Part shown: positions 7,234-15,306 of the stretch, piece by piece
Position numbering within the stretch: position 1 is the stretch's first letter
Layout: the number at the start of each line of letters is the position of its first letter
Assembly: GCA_017517035.1 (NCBI GenBank)
Contig: JAFXAN010000094.1
Coordinates: forward strand, 1 to 33,901
Direction: 5' to 3'
Length of the DNA: 33,901 nt
From: Clostridia bacterium
Lineage (GTDB): Bacteria > Bacillota > Clostridia > Oscillospirales > CAG-272
The notes under the pieces: model-generated
Told to the model about the DNA's origin: nothing
Database searches by the model: none
What the model saw: only the letters and a program-made list of their open reading frames with translations
Position numbers and translations under genes: made by a program

Positions 7234-7570
7234 AATTCTTTTTATATTTGTCCATTTCAAGCAGGATGCGGTAAATGTGTTCCTGCTCTTCTTTCGTTTT
7301 TGCAGAAAGAAATTCGTAGCATTCAAAAGGAATGTTGCGTAGTCCGTCATCTTGACAGCCCAAAACTTCAAACAATTTTGATAATGAAACATTCAAAGCT
7401 GAGGCAATCTTTTCTATGCTTTCGATCGTAGCATTTTTTTCACCGCGTTCAATTTGTCCAATATATGTGGGATGGCAACCGGAAAGCTCCGCAAGCTTTT
7501 CTTGACTAAGCCCCTTTGCCAACCTGTAATTTCTTATTCGCTGACCCAAAATCTTTGCAATATCACTCAT
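7232..7570 (-). CDS. XRE-family helix-turn-helix repressor
   Basis: This 112-residue protein has a lambda-repressor-like domain at about residues 8-66: IRNYRLAKGLSQEKLAEL, then SGCHPTYIGQIERGEKNAT, then IASALNVSLSKLFE. A short charged helical tail (KTKEEQEHIYRILLEMDKYK) may dimerise. The ribosome binding site is weak (TTAGGA). It is divergent from the decayed gene at 7711 across a 140-base region with two inverted copies of ATAGTCTATA, so it probably represses itself and that neighbour. The pair lies inside the 37-bp direct repeats. XRE regulators paired with small Rossmann-fold genes are common accessory cargo, but no function is demonstrated. Confidence 0.88.
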   Translation of the reverse strand: MSDIAKILGQRIRNYRLAKGLSQEKLAELSGCHPTYIGQIERGEKNATIESIEKIASALNVSLSKLFEVLGCQDDGLRNIPFECYEFLSAKTKEEQEHIYRILLEMDKYKKN

Positions 7571-7598
7571 AAATATCCTAACCGTTATTTTACTATGT

Positions 7599-7637
7599 AT
7601 AGTCTATAAATATTCAAACAAAATTTCTATAGACTAT
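7599..7637. promoter_or_regulatory. Paired operator for the XRE regulator
   Basis: ATAGTCTATA (7599-7608) and its reverse complement TATAGACTAT (7628-7637) are 29 bases apart centre to centre, between the XRE gene and the divergent promoter. The right copy touches the -35 box at 7637. This is the expected arrangement for a dimeric repressor with its own operator. Assignment to this XRE protein is inference. Confidence 0.65.
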
Positions 7638-7665
7638 TGATATTTTTTTCGGATCATGATATACT
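7637..7665 (+). promoter_or_regulatory. Promoter of the decayed SLOG-like gene
   Basis: TTGATA (7637-7642) and TATACT (7660-7665) are 17 bases apart, about 45 bases before the pseudogene, and overlap the right operator half-site. Confidence 0.6.
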
Positions 7666-7710
7666 ATAAATATTAATTAGCCGAATTTTGTGCCTTTAGT
7701 AGCGGAGAGG

Positions 7711-7959
7711 GTGAAGAATATTATAAATATTTTTACTGTTTCTCTATTTGGACATCGAGAAATTTACGACAGCATCATAATTCCCGAATGTCTGCATGGC
7801 TCACATTCCAAATCAGCAATAACGCTAAAAAATCGGTAGATGATTGAGCAATCAAACCTTGTGATTGTTTATGTAGAGCGCAATATCGGCGGTGCATATA
7901 ATGCAATGAAATATGCTGAAAAACTGAACAAAAAAATTGTCAACCTTTATAATAATTAA
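7711..7959 (+). pseudogene. Decayed small Rossmann/SLOG-like gene
   Basis: One reading frame keeps both ends of a recognisable small protein but lacks its middle. The first 42 codons encode FTVSLFGHREIYDS, an N-terminal beta strand with a GHRE turn. A TAG stop at 7837-7839 follows. In the same frame the next 39 codons encode IEQSNLVIVYVERNIGGAYN and KYAEKLNKKIVNL. Intact clostridial relatives that I recall have a roughly 150-residue Rossmann-like fold with a G-H-R/D start and a 'GGAY-x-M-x-YAE-x-x-x-K' end, so about half the protein is deleted. The name SLOG-like is tentative. GGAGAGG precedes the GTG too closely for efficient initiation. It shares a control region with the XRE repressor. The rest of the 7571-8072 gap holds its promoter, operator and terminators. 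Confidence 0.65.
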
Positions 7960-7988
7960 AAAAATGATATTGTATTTATGTGAATAAA

Positions 7989-8025
7989 CATCCACCGCTC
8001 CGCTTATGCGGAGCGGTTTCTTTTT
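7989..8025. repeat. Right copy of the 37-bp direct repeat containing a terminator
   Basis: It is identical to 7161-7197 over 37 bases; the flanks differ on both sides. Confidence 0.8.
7994..8017 (+). terminator. Intrinsic terminator after the decayed gene
   Basis: The same 10-bp stem as at 7166-7189, with a TTAT loop and TTCTTTTT following on the plus strand. Confidence 0.85.
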
Positions 8026-8039
8026 GTTCAATAATAAAA

Positions 8040-8067
8040 GGTTGATCCACTAAAAAGTGAATCAACC
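8040..8067 (-). terminator. Terminator of the DUF5722-hydrolase-MATE operon
   Basis: On the minus strand GGTTGATTCACT pairs with AGTGGATCAACC across a four-base loop, with one U-G wobble, followed by TTTTATTATT. The wobble pairs only in the minus-strand RNA, so it serves the MATE gene, whose stop is at 8073. Confidence 0.8.
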
Positions 8068-8072
8068 ACATT

Positions 8073-9494
8073 TTATTCTTCCGCCGGTGCATCGTCCTCG
8101 ACGATCTTATTTGATGTGAAATTGAAAAAGAATTTATAATAAATCAATGTAATAAGGGCACAGGATATCCAGCCGAAGGGATATCCCATTCCAATTGGCA
8201 AAAGGTTATTTGATATATAATTCGACATAATGTAAAGATATATCTGTCTCATGCCCACAAATGAGGTAAGCATAATTATCATCGGGGCCTTACTGTCGCC
8301 TGCTCCTCGCATAACCGCAGAAAATATCTGATTTACACAAGTGCAAATATAAAAAGGCGATATATATCTGAGGAGCGTTGTTGCAAGCAACACGATGTTT
8401 TCGTCATCGTTCTTGAAAAGCGAAGCGAAAAACGGTGCAAAGATCATAACGATGATGATACAAACTGCTGTTGTACAGGCTGAAAGTCCAACGGAGATCT
8501 TAACGCCTTTTTTGGCTCTTTTCACATTATTTATTCCCAGATTCTGGGCAACAAAGGTGGTTGCGGAAAGAGAAATTGACTGGGTCGGCAAGAAAAGGAA
8601 TGCATCGATCTTTGAATAGGATGTCCATGCCCCAAGGTTCACCACTTGAGCTCCGTTTGCCCCCGCAACATATGCCTGAACAAACATATTGGAAAACGAT
8701 GTCAGCGCCATTTGAATTGCAGCGGGGATTCCAACCTTTACTATCTTTCCCAAAAGCTTTGTATGTATCCTTATATCCTTTAGCATGATCCTGACACAAT
8801 TCTTTTCACGCATAAGAGTTATAAATGCGAGTATTGCCGAAATCCATTGTGCAATCACGGTTGCAAGTGCAACACCCACAACTCCCATCTTAAAGGTTGC
8901 AACAAAAAGAAGGTCAAGCACAATATTGACAACGCTTGAGATAACGAGAAAATAAAACGGTCTGCTGCTATCGCCCACTGCTCTCATAATTCCGGAACAC
9001 ATATTATAGACCATAAGTCCCATAACGCCCGAAAAATATATTGTCAGATACTGCTTCGCATAATTAAATACACCGTCGTCACTCTCGTTTTCAAGCATAA
9101 TATCAAGAAAGAGCGGAGCCATCAAAACACCAACGACAGTAAAAATAATTCCGAGAATAACCGTCATTGCTATAGAAGTATGCACCGAATCATGCACCTT
9201 ATCCTCTTTTTTTGCTCCGTAATATTGGGAAATTACAACACCTGCACCGCTTGAAAGTCCCATAAAAAGTCCAATCAGAATATTTATTATCGGCGCAATG
9301 CTGCCAACTGCCGCATATTCCCCAGATTCACCGAAATGTCCGATGACAAGGGTATCGACCATATTATAAAGCTGCTGAAAAAGATTGCCTGCCAGAAGCG
9401 GAAGCGCAAACATAATTATATTTGCCGCAATGCTTCCCTCGGTCATATCAACATCGCTTTTTTTCCTTATAAACAGCTTCCTTATTGCTGTCAA
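8073..9494 (-). CDS. MATE-family multidrug/metabolite exporter
   Basis: This 473-residue protein has about twelve membrane helices in two related halves, as in MATE cation-coupled antiporters. Family landmarks include GSIAANIIMFALPLLAGNLF and QQLYNMVDTLVIG (residues 20-55) and the second-half SAVMRGAGDSKAPM. The start is a TTG at 9494 with AAGGAAGGC seven bases ahead; the first ATG would remove the amphipathic N-terminus. It is the last gene of an operon, 20 bases after the phosphotriesterase-family gene, and is followed by a terminator. The substrate is unknown; the operon context raises the possibility of a dedicated small product rather than general drugs. Confidence 0.93.
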   Translation of the reverse strand: MTAIRKLFIRKKSDVDMTEGSIAANIIMFALPLLAGNLFQQLYNMVDTLVIGHFGESGEYAAVGSIAPIINILIGLFMGLSSGAGVVISQYYGAKKEDKVHDSVHTSIAMTVILGIIFTVVGVLMAPLFLDIMLENESDDGVFNYAKQYLTIYFSGVMGLMVYNMCSGIMRAVGDSSRPFYFLVISSVVNIVLDLLFVATFKMGVVGVALATVIAQWISAILAFITLMREKNCVRIMLKDIRIHTKLLGKIVKVGIPAAIQMALTSFSNMFVQAYVAGANGAQVVNLGAWTSYSKIDAFLFLPTQSISLSATTFVAQNLGINNVKRAKKGVKISVGLSACTTAVCIIIVMIFAPFFASLFKNDDENIVLLATTLLRYISPFYICTCVNQIFSAVMRGAGDSKAPMIIMLTSFVGMRQIYLYIMSNYISNNLLPIGMGYPFGWISCALITLIYYKFFFNFTSNKIVEDDAPAEE

Positions 9495-9514
9495 AAAATC
9501 GCCTTCCTTCGGTA

Positions 9515-10444
9515 TTATATGCTGAGAAATTTCAGCGGATTTTCCTTATACATGATATTGCAATCCTCAACGCTGACCCCTGCAGCAAGAAGCGCAGGCA
9601 AAAGCGATACAAAAGGATAACCGTATCGCTCAACGTGTATTCTCATATCAAAATCCTCACCTGTATCACCGCGAGATCTGAAATCATTATATATCGGTCT
9701 GTCACATGAAAACATTATCTGTCCTGCATATCCTCGCCTGCAAAGCTCGGAAATACATTCACTTTCTTTTTCGGTTTCATAGCTTTGATCGATGGAAATA
9801 TAACAACCACGTTTAAGAATTCCTTCAAGATAGTCGGGGCAAAGCCTGCTTGAAGCATGTCCTATAACGATTTTTTGTGGATCTGCTCCCTTTGATATCA
9901 GAATATCAAGTTGCTCATGAGCAGTATTATCAAGATGACGGCAATGAGCATAGATCGGAAGTCCTGTTTTCGCCTGTGTAATTCCTATTGCTCCGAGTCT
10001 TACAGCATTATCGGCATCAACACGCTCCTCTGTTGCGCATTTAAGAACGCCGGGACGAATATCTGTGCCCTCAATTCCACTATCACATTCATAGAGAAGC
10101 CATTCCGAAAGCTCTTCAGCCTCCCTTTTCATTGTAAATTGATCGGGAAAATAGTAAAAACCTGTAGATGCAACAATTGGCATTCCGGATTCATCCGAAA
10201 CTCTTTTCAGCACTCTGATATCACGTCCCAAATCAATAGATGTTCCGTCAACATATATACCAACGCTGTATTTTTCCTTTACAGAGCGAAGTATTTCTGC
10301 AGAATATGAACAAAGCTTATCCTTATCAAGCCACTTCCTGCCAAATGCCGCAAGCATATCATTGGAGACACACATTATATGCTCATGGATAAGCATATTA
10401 CATTTCTTCTCCGGAAAAATATCACCGTTAACAGTTCTTATCAT
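9515..10444 (-). CDS. Phosphotriesterase-family metal-dependent hydrolase
   Basis: This ~309-residue TIM-barrel amidohydrolase resembles the phosphotriesterase/lactonase family. Metal-ligand motifs appear in order: HEH near the N-terminus (about residues 20-22), a candidate carboxylated lysine in GVLKCATEE, histidines in YAHCRH and VIGHASSR, and the aspartate of FSCDRP. STGFYY after DGTSIDLGRDI is also typical. Known members hydrolyse lactones, phosphotriesters or esters; the substrate here is unknown. I chose the ATG at 10444 because AGAGGTG is six bases ahead. An alternative GTG at 10453 overlaps the upstream stop as GTGA. Either way it is translationally coupled to the 1044-residue protein. 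It is likely cytoplasmic. Confidence 0.88.
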   Translation of the reverse strand: MIRTVNGDIFPEKKCNMLIHEHIMCVSNDMLAAFGRKWLDKDKLCSYSAEILRSVKEKYSVGIYVDGTSIDLGRDIRVLKRVSDESGMPIVASTGFYYFPDQFTMKREAEELSEWLLYECDSGIEGTDIRPGVLKCATEERVDADNAVRLGAIGITQAKTGLPIYAHCRHLDNTAHEQLDILISKGADPQKIVIGHASSRLCPDYLEGILKRGCYISIDQSYETEKESECISELCRRGYAGQIMFSCDRPIYNDFRSRGDTGEDFDMRIHVERYGYPFVSLLPALLAAGVSVEDCNIMYKENPLKFLSI

Positions 10445-10449
10445 CAGCC

Positions 10450-13400
10450 TCACCTCTGTTTTCTTTCGTAAAATCCGACCATCGCAACACCGATAACGAT
10501 AATAACCGCTATTGCAATGATGAATTCATATTTCGGCTCGACAGACTCCTTTGCGGAGGTCGTAACAGACAGATTCCTTGCAAGTGCTCTTGTGCGCTCA
10601 ACAGCGCTCTTAAGATCGCTATCCCCCATTTTGTCACTATAAGCATTTACAGAATGAAGATAGAGCTTGTATGATCCCTCTTTTTCTTCGTTTATTGCTC
10701 TAATGCTTATGCGGATATAATCCAACCTTTTCATTTCGCCCGACAGACTTGTATCAACAATTATTTCCTTTTTTTCTCCGCCTTTAAGCGCACAATTGCT
10801 TTCGATCCTGTTACCGTCGCCGCCAAGAGTTACCGAGATCTCATAAAGAGCACCGCTGTCATCATCTATAAAAATATCGAATCCCAGATACGGCATAAGC
10901 AAAATATCATCGAAAAATTCGTATTTATAGACAATATCGGAATATTCGTTTTCTCCGTCCATAACTGCACAAAGAGCCCTATCTCCGATAGATGTGGAGT
11001 CAATATGTACCGAAGCACAACCGTTCCCCTCAAACCAATCCTGGTTTCCAAAGGCAGAAGAAAAATCCCAAAGCGAATATCTGCCCTTAATATTTTCCGG
11101 AAGACTATAAAGAGCTTTTGCTTCCTTAAAAACTCTATATTCAATAAGCCCTTCATCATACCCCGTTATCAGCTCATACCAGCCGTTCACAGAAAAAGCC
11201 TCAAGAGCGGGGCGGCAAAGCTCACCGTTTTTGTTTTTTTCTGTATCTATATATTTGATCATATGAGAAAGAGCGTTAATAATCTCTCTTCCGCCATTAT
11301 TCTCATCAAGGGATAGAACGAGAGCTGAGACATTCTCCGAAAACATAACATTATAATATGCATAAGCATAGCAGACCGTAAGATCCGTTTCAGAAATCCT
11401 ATCTGTGGGAGAAAACAGATAAATATATGAGTCGGGTGCATTTTTACTTGCAAAAGAGATATTCTTCAGCATTTTTTCAAAGCTGACAAAAGAATGATAA
11501 TCCTTGTTCTCATTTGTTAGACCGTAATTTTCGGTTCCCTCAAGCATCAGCGAAAAATCAAGTCCCCCGCCCTCCTCGATATATCTGCAAAACGACACAA
11601 GAAGCTGTTCCGAATCAAATCCGAGAATACCGTTTTTTATATCGGAAACAGGTAATATCACCTCGGGCTTGTCAAGCGATTCGGCGGCACATCGCGCCAT
11701 AAGTTCAAAAGCTTCTGCCAGCATTTTTGTATATTCCACGATTTCCACTCTCGGAGATCCGTTATAAAGCTCGGGTCTGTCAACGCTTTTTCCAAGTACA
11801 AAACCTGTTATTTTGCCGTTTGATATTTTTGAATATCTGGAGGAAAGAAAGTCCACAGCACCGTAAAAATGTCTTTTTGCATCCTCTCCTTCAATATCAA
11901 CAGAAAGATAAAGAGCATGATTTATTTCTGTCGCTGCAGCATACGGTAAAAGACTTCTGTCTGCATCCTTTGAAATCAGAAGTCTTAAATAAACCTTACA
12001 GCCCGATGCATGAAGATTCTTCACTTTTTTATCAAGGGATGAAACATAATCGGCATCGAAATAAATAAAATCCTTACCCGTAGAATAGAGATGACCGCTA
12101 TGTCCGTTTCTTACAAGCTTATCAAGCAATACATCCACTATCGCATATCCGACACCGCAATCAACAGCCATCGAAACATCCTCATATTCTATTCCTTTAA
12201 TGTTTGCACTTCCATTTTCACCTTCAGGGGTTGAAAACGAGGACATGGTGCTGACCGGTGCAAAAAGCTGAGTTATTTCCCCTTCGCTTGATCTTGAAGC
12301 CACTGCATATTTTGACACCATGGCATATTCGCCAAGTGTGGAAAGCTTTATTTCAAACAAGAATCTTGAGGACATTTTAAGCTCGCCTACAGGAGCTTTT
12401 CCGCTCTCTATAGCATCTTCAAGGCTCTCGTCCGGAGAAAGCATGTAACAGAGCAAAGTGTGATCATTGTGAGATGTGAGATAATTATGATAAACATTGC
12501 CCTCGATCAGTAGATTTTTCCCTGTCTGATCCTTTTTGCAGGCGACGATTTCTCCAAAGACATTTCCGTTATACCCCTCATAAAGCCTGACGGGAGAGAT
12601 CGAATGAATAGTAAATACTCCCTGTGCTGCACTGTCGAGTATTATCGAAAAATCCGATATCATACTAACATCGCCCGTATTTATATAGCAAACAGAGTTT
12701 TCCGAAAAAGGCTCGATTGATACATTCTTTGTTACCGAAGAATATCTTCCGTTTTCCGGGTCATATAAATCGTATGAAAAGACAAAGCTATTCAGCATCG
12801 AATTGTTTGTCAGAGTGATTTTGACGGAATTGCTCTCATGTGCGGTATATATCGGAGCCGCAACACCGCTGATATTTACTCTTTGAGAATTAAGATATAT
12901 TCGCAAAGACTCATTTTCACTGCCTTTATCCACAATTTCAAGCTCTGTTCCGAGAGCACTGAGACCTGCAGACATAAAATTACTCATTTTCGGTCTTTCG
13001 CTTTCCCTTACATAAGGACCTGATATCTCGATCCCGTCAAGAGGCAATGAACTGTCCGAGCCTACAAATGCAAGTGTCATACCGGTAATGCTTTTTCTAT
13101 ACCTCCAGTGTGACACATCAAAGGAAACAACATTCCATATTCCGAAAGAAATATCCGCATTGATCTCAAGCTTGTGTTCTCCCGAAAAAAGAGTAAGAAT
13201 GATCTTGCATCCACTAAGTGTACCATCTTCGTCTTTTATCCTGACAGCAAAATTCAAATTTCTGAAATCATAAGCATCAAGAGGTTCATCAAGTGATGAA
13301 GAAAGCTCGGCAATACAGTTTTCGGACGATAACAAAAGAACATAGGCAGGAAGAGCCCTCTCCTGCTTCATTTTGGGTGAAGCCCCATTTTGATCCTTCC

Positions 13401-13584
13401 ATGAAAAAAACGAGGTGCGTGCAATAACGGAAAAACCTAAATCATTAAGTTCTTCATATTCAGAAGATGTATAAAGCTCGCTTCGCATAAATGTTGCATT
13501 CTCCGAAGCCGATAAACAAATCGAAAAAGAAAATATTAAAACAAAAAACAACAAAAAGCTGTATATCCCTCTTAAAACCTTCAT
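10450..13584 (-). CDS. Large exported, membrane-anchored DUF5722-like protein
   Basis: This 1044-residue protein starts with a signal peptide (MKVLRGIYSFLLFFVLIFSF, cleavage near residue 27) and ends with a single membrane helix and basic tail (about 1013-1044, FYERKQR). It is therefore probably anchored outside the cell. The first ~450 residues are beta-rich, like carbohydrate-binding or Ig-like modules. From about 460, VDCGVGYAIVDVLLDKLV, FIYFDADYVSSLDKKVKNLH and GCKVYLRLLISKD resemble DUF5722, a barrel-like domain of glycoside-hydrolase appearance. About residues 880-1000 look like another jelly-roll module. The ATG at 13584 has AAGGAGGTG six bases ahead. It lies 36 bases after a terminator and heads the hydrolase-MATE operon. 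A role in surface glycan binding or cleavage is inference. Confidence 0.72.
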   Translation of the reverse strand: MKVLRGIYSFLLFFVLIFSFSICLSASENATFMRSELYTSSEYEELNDLGFSVIARTSFFSWKDQNGASPKMKQERALPAYVLLLSSENCIAELSSSLDEPLDAYDFRNLNFAVRIKDEDGTLSGCKIILTLFSGEHKLEINADISFGIWNVVSFDVSHWRYRKSITGMTLAFVGSDSSLPLDGIEISGPYVRESERPKMSNFMSAGLSALGTELEIVDKGSENESLRIYLNSQRVNISGVAAPIYTAHESNSVKITLTNNSMLNSFVFSYDLYDPENGRYSSVTKNVSIEPFSENSVCYINTGDVSMISDFSIILDSAAQGVFTIHSISPVRLYEGYNGNVFGEIVACKKDQTGKNLLIEGNVYHNYLTSHNDHTLLCYMLSPDESLEDAIESGKAPVGELKMSSRFLFEIKLSTLGEYAMVSKYAVASRSSEGEITQLFAPVSTMSSFSTPEGENGSANIKGIEYEDVSMAVDCGVGYAIVDVLLDKLVRNGHSGHLYSTGKDFIYFDADYVSSLDKKVKNLHASGCKVYLRLLISKDADRSLLPYAAATEINHALYLSVDIEGEDAKRHFYGAVDFLSSRYSKISNGKITGFVLGKSVDRPELYNGSPRVEIVEYTKMLAEAFELMARCAAESLDKPEVILPVSDIKNGILGFDSEQLLVSFCRYIEEGGGLDFSLMLEGTENYGLTNENKDYHSFVSFEKMLKNISFASKNAPDSYIYLFSPTDRISETDLTVCYAYAYYNVMFSENVSALVLSLDENNGGREIINALSHMIKYIDTEKNKNGELCRPALEAFSVNGWYELITGYDEGLIEYRVFKEAKALYSLPENIKGRYSLWDFSSAFGNQDWFEGNGCASVHIDSTSIGDRALCAVMDGENEYSDIVYKYEFFDDILLMPYLGFDIFIDDDSGALYEISVTLGGDGNRIESNCALKGGEKKEIIVDTSLSGEMKRLDYIRISIRAINEEKEGSYKLYLHSVNAYSDKMGDSDLKSAVERTRALARNLSVTTSAKESVEPKYEFIIAIAVIIVIGVAMVGFYERKQR

Positions 13585-13620
13585 AAATTGCACCTCCTTT
13601 TTCCTTGTATCAATAAAAAA

Positions 13621-13640
13621 CCGCCAAGCGTCCTTGGCGG
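13621..13640 (-). terminator. Strong terminator between the 42-aa gene and the DUF5722 operon
   Basis: CCGCCAAG/CTTGGCGG with a four-base loop is followed on the minus strand by TTTTTTATTG and preceded by AATAAAAAG. Only about 36 bases separate it from the next start codon, and no promoter fits there. The downstream operon must therefore depend on read-through. Confidence 0.88.
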
Positions 13641-13652
13641 CTTTTTATTATC

Positions 13653-13781
13653 TTACGAAAAGATACTGCTTGCACTAAATTCGTTATCGCCAATCTTCAT
13701 CAACTCTTCGTTCGAAGCAGTGATTACATCGGTGATATTAACTACTACAAGCTCCATTCTGGGTGAAACGTAATTCTTCAT
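13653..13781 (-). CDS. 42-residue peptide of unknown function
   Basis: An ATG at 13781 with an excellent AAGGAGGAGGAG site opens 42 codons ending in TAA at 13653. The peptide starts MKNYVSPRMELVVVNITDVI, continues with TASNEELMKIGDNE, and ends SSIFS. It has no cysteine, signal peptide or membrane segment. Short clostridial peptides with the pattern 'M-K-x-Y-x-x-P-x-(L/M)-E ... DVI-T-x-S' are familiar to me as scattered unannotated genes, so it is probably a real family. Their function is unknown. It has a consensus-like promoter and a terminator directly after its stop. Beyond the terminator lie the DUF5722, hydrolase and MATE genes. A peptide-precursor role is possible but only inferred. Confidence 0.75.
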   Translation of the reverse strand: MKNYVSPRMELVVVNITDVITASNEELMKIGDNEFSASSIFS

Positions 13782-13884
13782 GACTCCTCCTCCTTCGATT
13801 CTTAAGAACGAAACCAATGGTCAAAAATTACTAAATATAACAATATCCCGCATCTTTACCACAAGATACAATTATAACAAGTAC

Positions 13885-13913
13885 ATTATACACCATCTCG
13901 AACAAAAAATCAA
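13885..13913 (-). promoter_or_regulatory. Promoter of the 42-aa gene and downstream operon
   Basis: On the minus strand TTGATT (13913-13908) and TATAAT (13890-13885) are 17 bases apart, giving a leader of about 95 bases. It is the only convincing promoter I see upstream of the peptide and the 10450-13584 gene. Confidence 0.7.
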
Positions 13914-13998
13914 GGGGTTTTTCAAAAAAATTTGAATATTTTTGAAAAAATCTTTTTTTCCTTAAAACAAGGCAAAAAACTATGTTTTCCGAAGACGA

Positions 13999-15234
13999 TC
14001 ACATAGGAACAACGTCTCGTCTTTCCCTCATAGTCCACTTTCCGCCTGTAAAGTCCGGAATATCCATGGGAGCACCACCCTGAGCGATGGATTTTTCCGA
14101 AAGTACGGAAATAACCATCCAAGAAGCCGCATCGTAAACATCGATGGGCATCTCCTCGCCTGCAAGATAAGCCTTTGCAAACTCGATAAACTCAATGGAG
14201 TCCATTCCGCCGTGTCCGCTCTTTATCTGCTCCTCGGTGATATTCTTCCAAATATCGGGCAGATATTTCTCTTCGTATTCCTTGCCGTTGTTCAAGTGCT
14301 TAACTACTGAGGTAGTAGACTCGAAAATCGTGTGATCGACATCCTTTTCAAGGAAAACAATATTGGGAGCCTGCTCATAGAAACCCTCGGTTCCTCTCAC
14401 CGTGAAATCACGGGAATAGTATCTGGGAAGGCTTGTGTCGAGCTTGAGAAGGATGGTCTCGCCGCCTGCGCAAGTAATTATCGTATGAACAATATCGCCC
14501 TGCTTGAAATCAACACCGATAAGCTCGGGATTCATGGTATCCTTATGCTTTTCGACATAAGCCTCCATACCGCATGACTTTGATGCAACAGAAACAAGAG
14601 AAACCATTCTGTTTCCTCTGTTGATATCAAGAAGCTTTGCAATGGGACCAAGCTCATGTGTGGGATAATTCTCGCAATTGCGGTTAAGATAATTGCGAAG
14701 ACGGTAATGACGGTTTTCCTTACCCCTTGTAACCTCCTCGCGCAGATCGTGAGAATATGATCCCGAGCAATGAACGATCTCACCAAAAACTCCCTTTCTT
14801 GCCATTGATGTTGCAAGAAGCTCATATTTATCATAGCAGCAGTTTTCCATGAACATAAAGGGAACCTTTGTTTCCTCCCAGGTATTTACGAGAAGGAAGC
14901 AATCCTCAACGCTATATGCCCCTCCAACCTCAAGGGCAACAGCCTTTCCCGCCTTCATTGCCGCACAGGCAACGGGAACATGATATTCCCAAGCGCAGGA
15001 AATAAGGACCGCATCAACGTCATCACGCATGAGAAGCTCATTATAATCGGTCGTGCCGAAGGGCTTTTCCATTCCGTTTTCAACAACGGTTTTGGACGCC
15101 TGCTCAATTCTGTCCTCATAGACATCGCAAAGAGCGGTTACATTATAATATTCCTGAAGCTTGACGATATTATCCTTTAAAAGTCCGTATCCTCTCTGAC
15201 CGAGGCCTATGATACCAAGTCTGATTTTTTCCAT
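13999..15234 (-). CDS. Gfo/Idh/MocA-family oxidoreductase, GH109-like
   Basis: This 411-residue protein has an N-terminal NAD-binding fold (LGIIGLGQRGYG, residues 6-17; ISCAWEYHVPVA at about 79-90) and a C-terminal alpha/beta substrate domain. MENCCYDKYELLA, KGVFGEIVHCSGSYSHDLRE, NRNCENYPTHELGPIAKLLD and DINRGNRM closely follow GH109-type enzymes. Those use NAD+ in a redox/elimination mechanism to cleave glycosides such as alpha-N-acetylgalactosaminides; the YPTH histidine is conserved. The substrate here is unproved, and a plain sugar dehydrogenase remains possible. An AAAGGAG site precedes the ATG. It is divergent from an AraC regulator. An AT-rich inverted repeat at about 13920-13950 may terminate it weakly. 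Confidence 0.87.
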   Translation of the reverse strand: MEKIRLGIIGLGQRGYGLLKDNIVKLQEYYNVTALCDVYEDRIEQASKTVVENGMEKPFGTTDYNELLMRDDVDAVLISCAWEYHVPVACAAMKAGKAVALEVGGAYSVEDCFLLVNTWEETKVPFMFMENCCYDKYELLATSMARKGVFGEIVHCSGSYSHDLREEVTRGKENRHYRLRNYLNRNCENYPTHELGPIAKLLDINRGNRMVSLVSVASKSCGMEAYVEKHKDTMNPELIGVDFKQGDIVHTIITCAGGETILLKLDTSLPRYYSRDFTVRGTEGFYEQAPNIVFLEKDVDHTIFESTTSVVKHLNNGKEYEEKYLPDIWKNITEEQIKSGHGGMDSIEFIEFAKAYLAGEEMPIDVYDAASWMVISVLSEKSIAQGGAPMDIPDFTGGKWTMRERRDVVPM

Positions 15235-15273
15235 AATTTATTCTCCTTTTTTCGCTTTTTTTACTTTATTTAC

Positions 15274-15302
15274 ATTATAACTCACATAATAAAAAAAGTA
15301 AA
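15274..15302 (-). promoter_or_regulatory. Promoter of the GH109-like gene
   Basis: On the minus strand TTTACT (15302-15297) and TATAAT (15279-15274) are 17 bases apart. A perfect -10 with a poor -35 fits an activator-dependent promoter, with the putative AraC sites directly upstream. Confidence 0.65.
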
Positions 15303-15306
15303 TGTT

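Noticed and set aside
13914..13998. Strong terminator for the GH109-like gene
   Set aside because: Only a pure A/T inverted repeat (TTTTTCAAA/TTTGAAAAA) and a 4-bp CCTT/AAGG stem are present; possible weak termination but not a confident feature.
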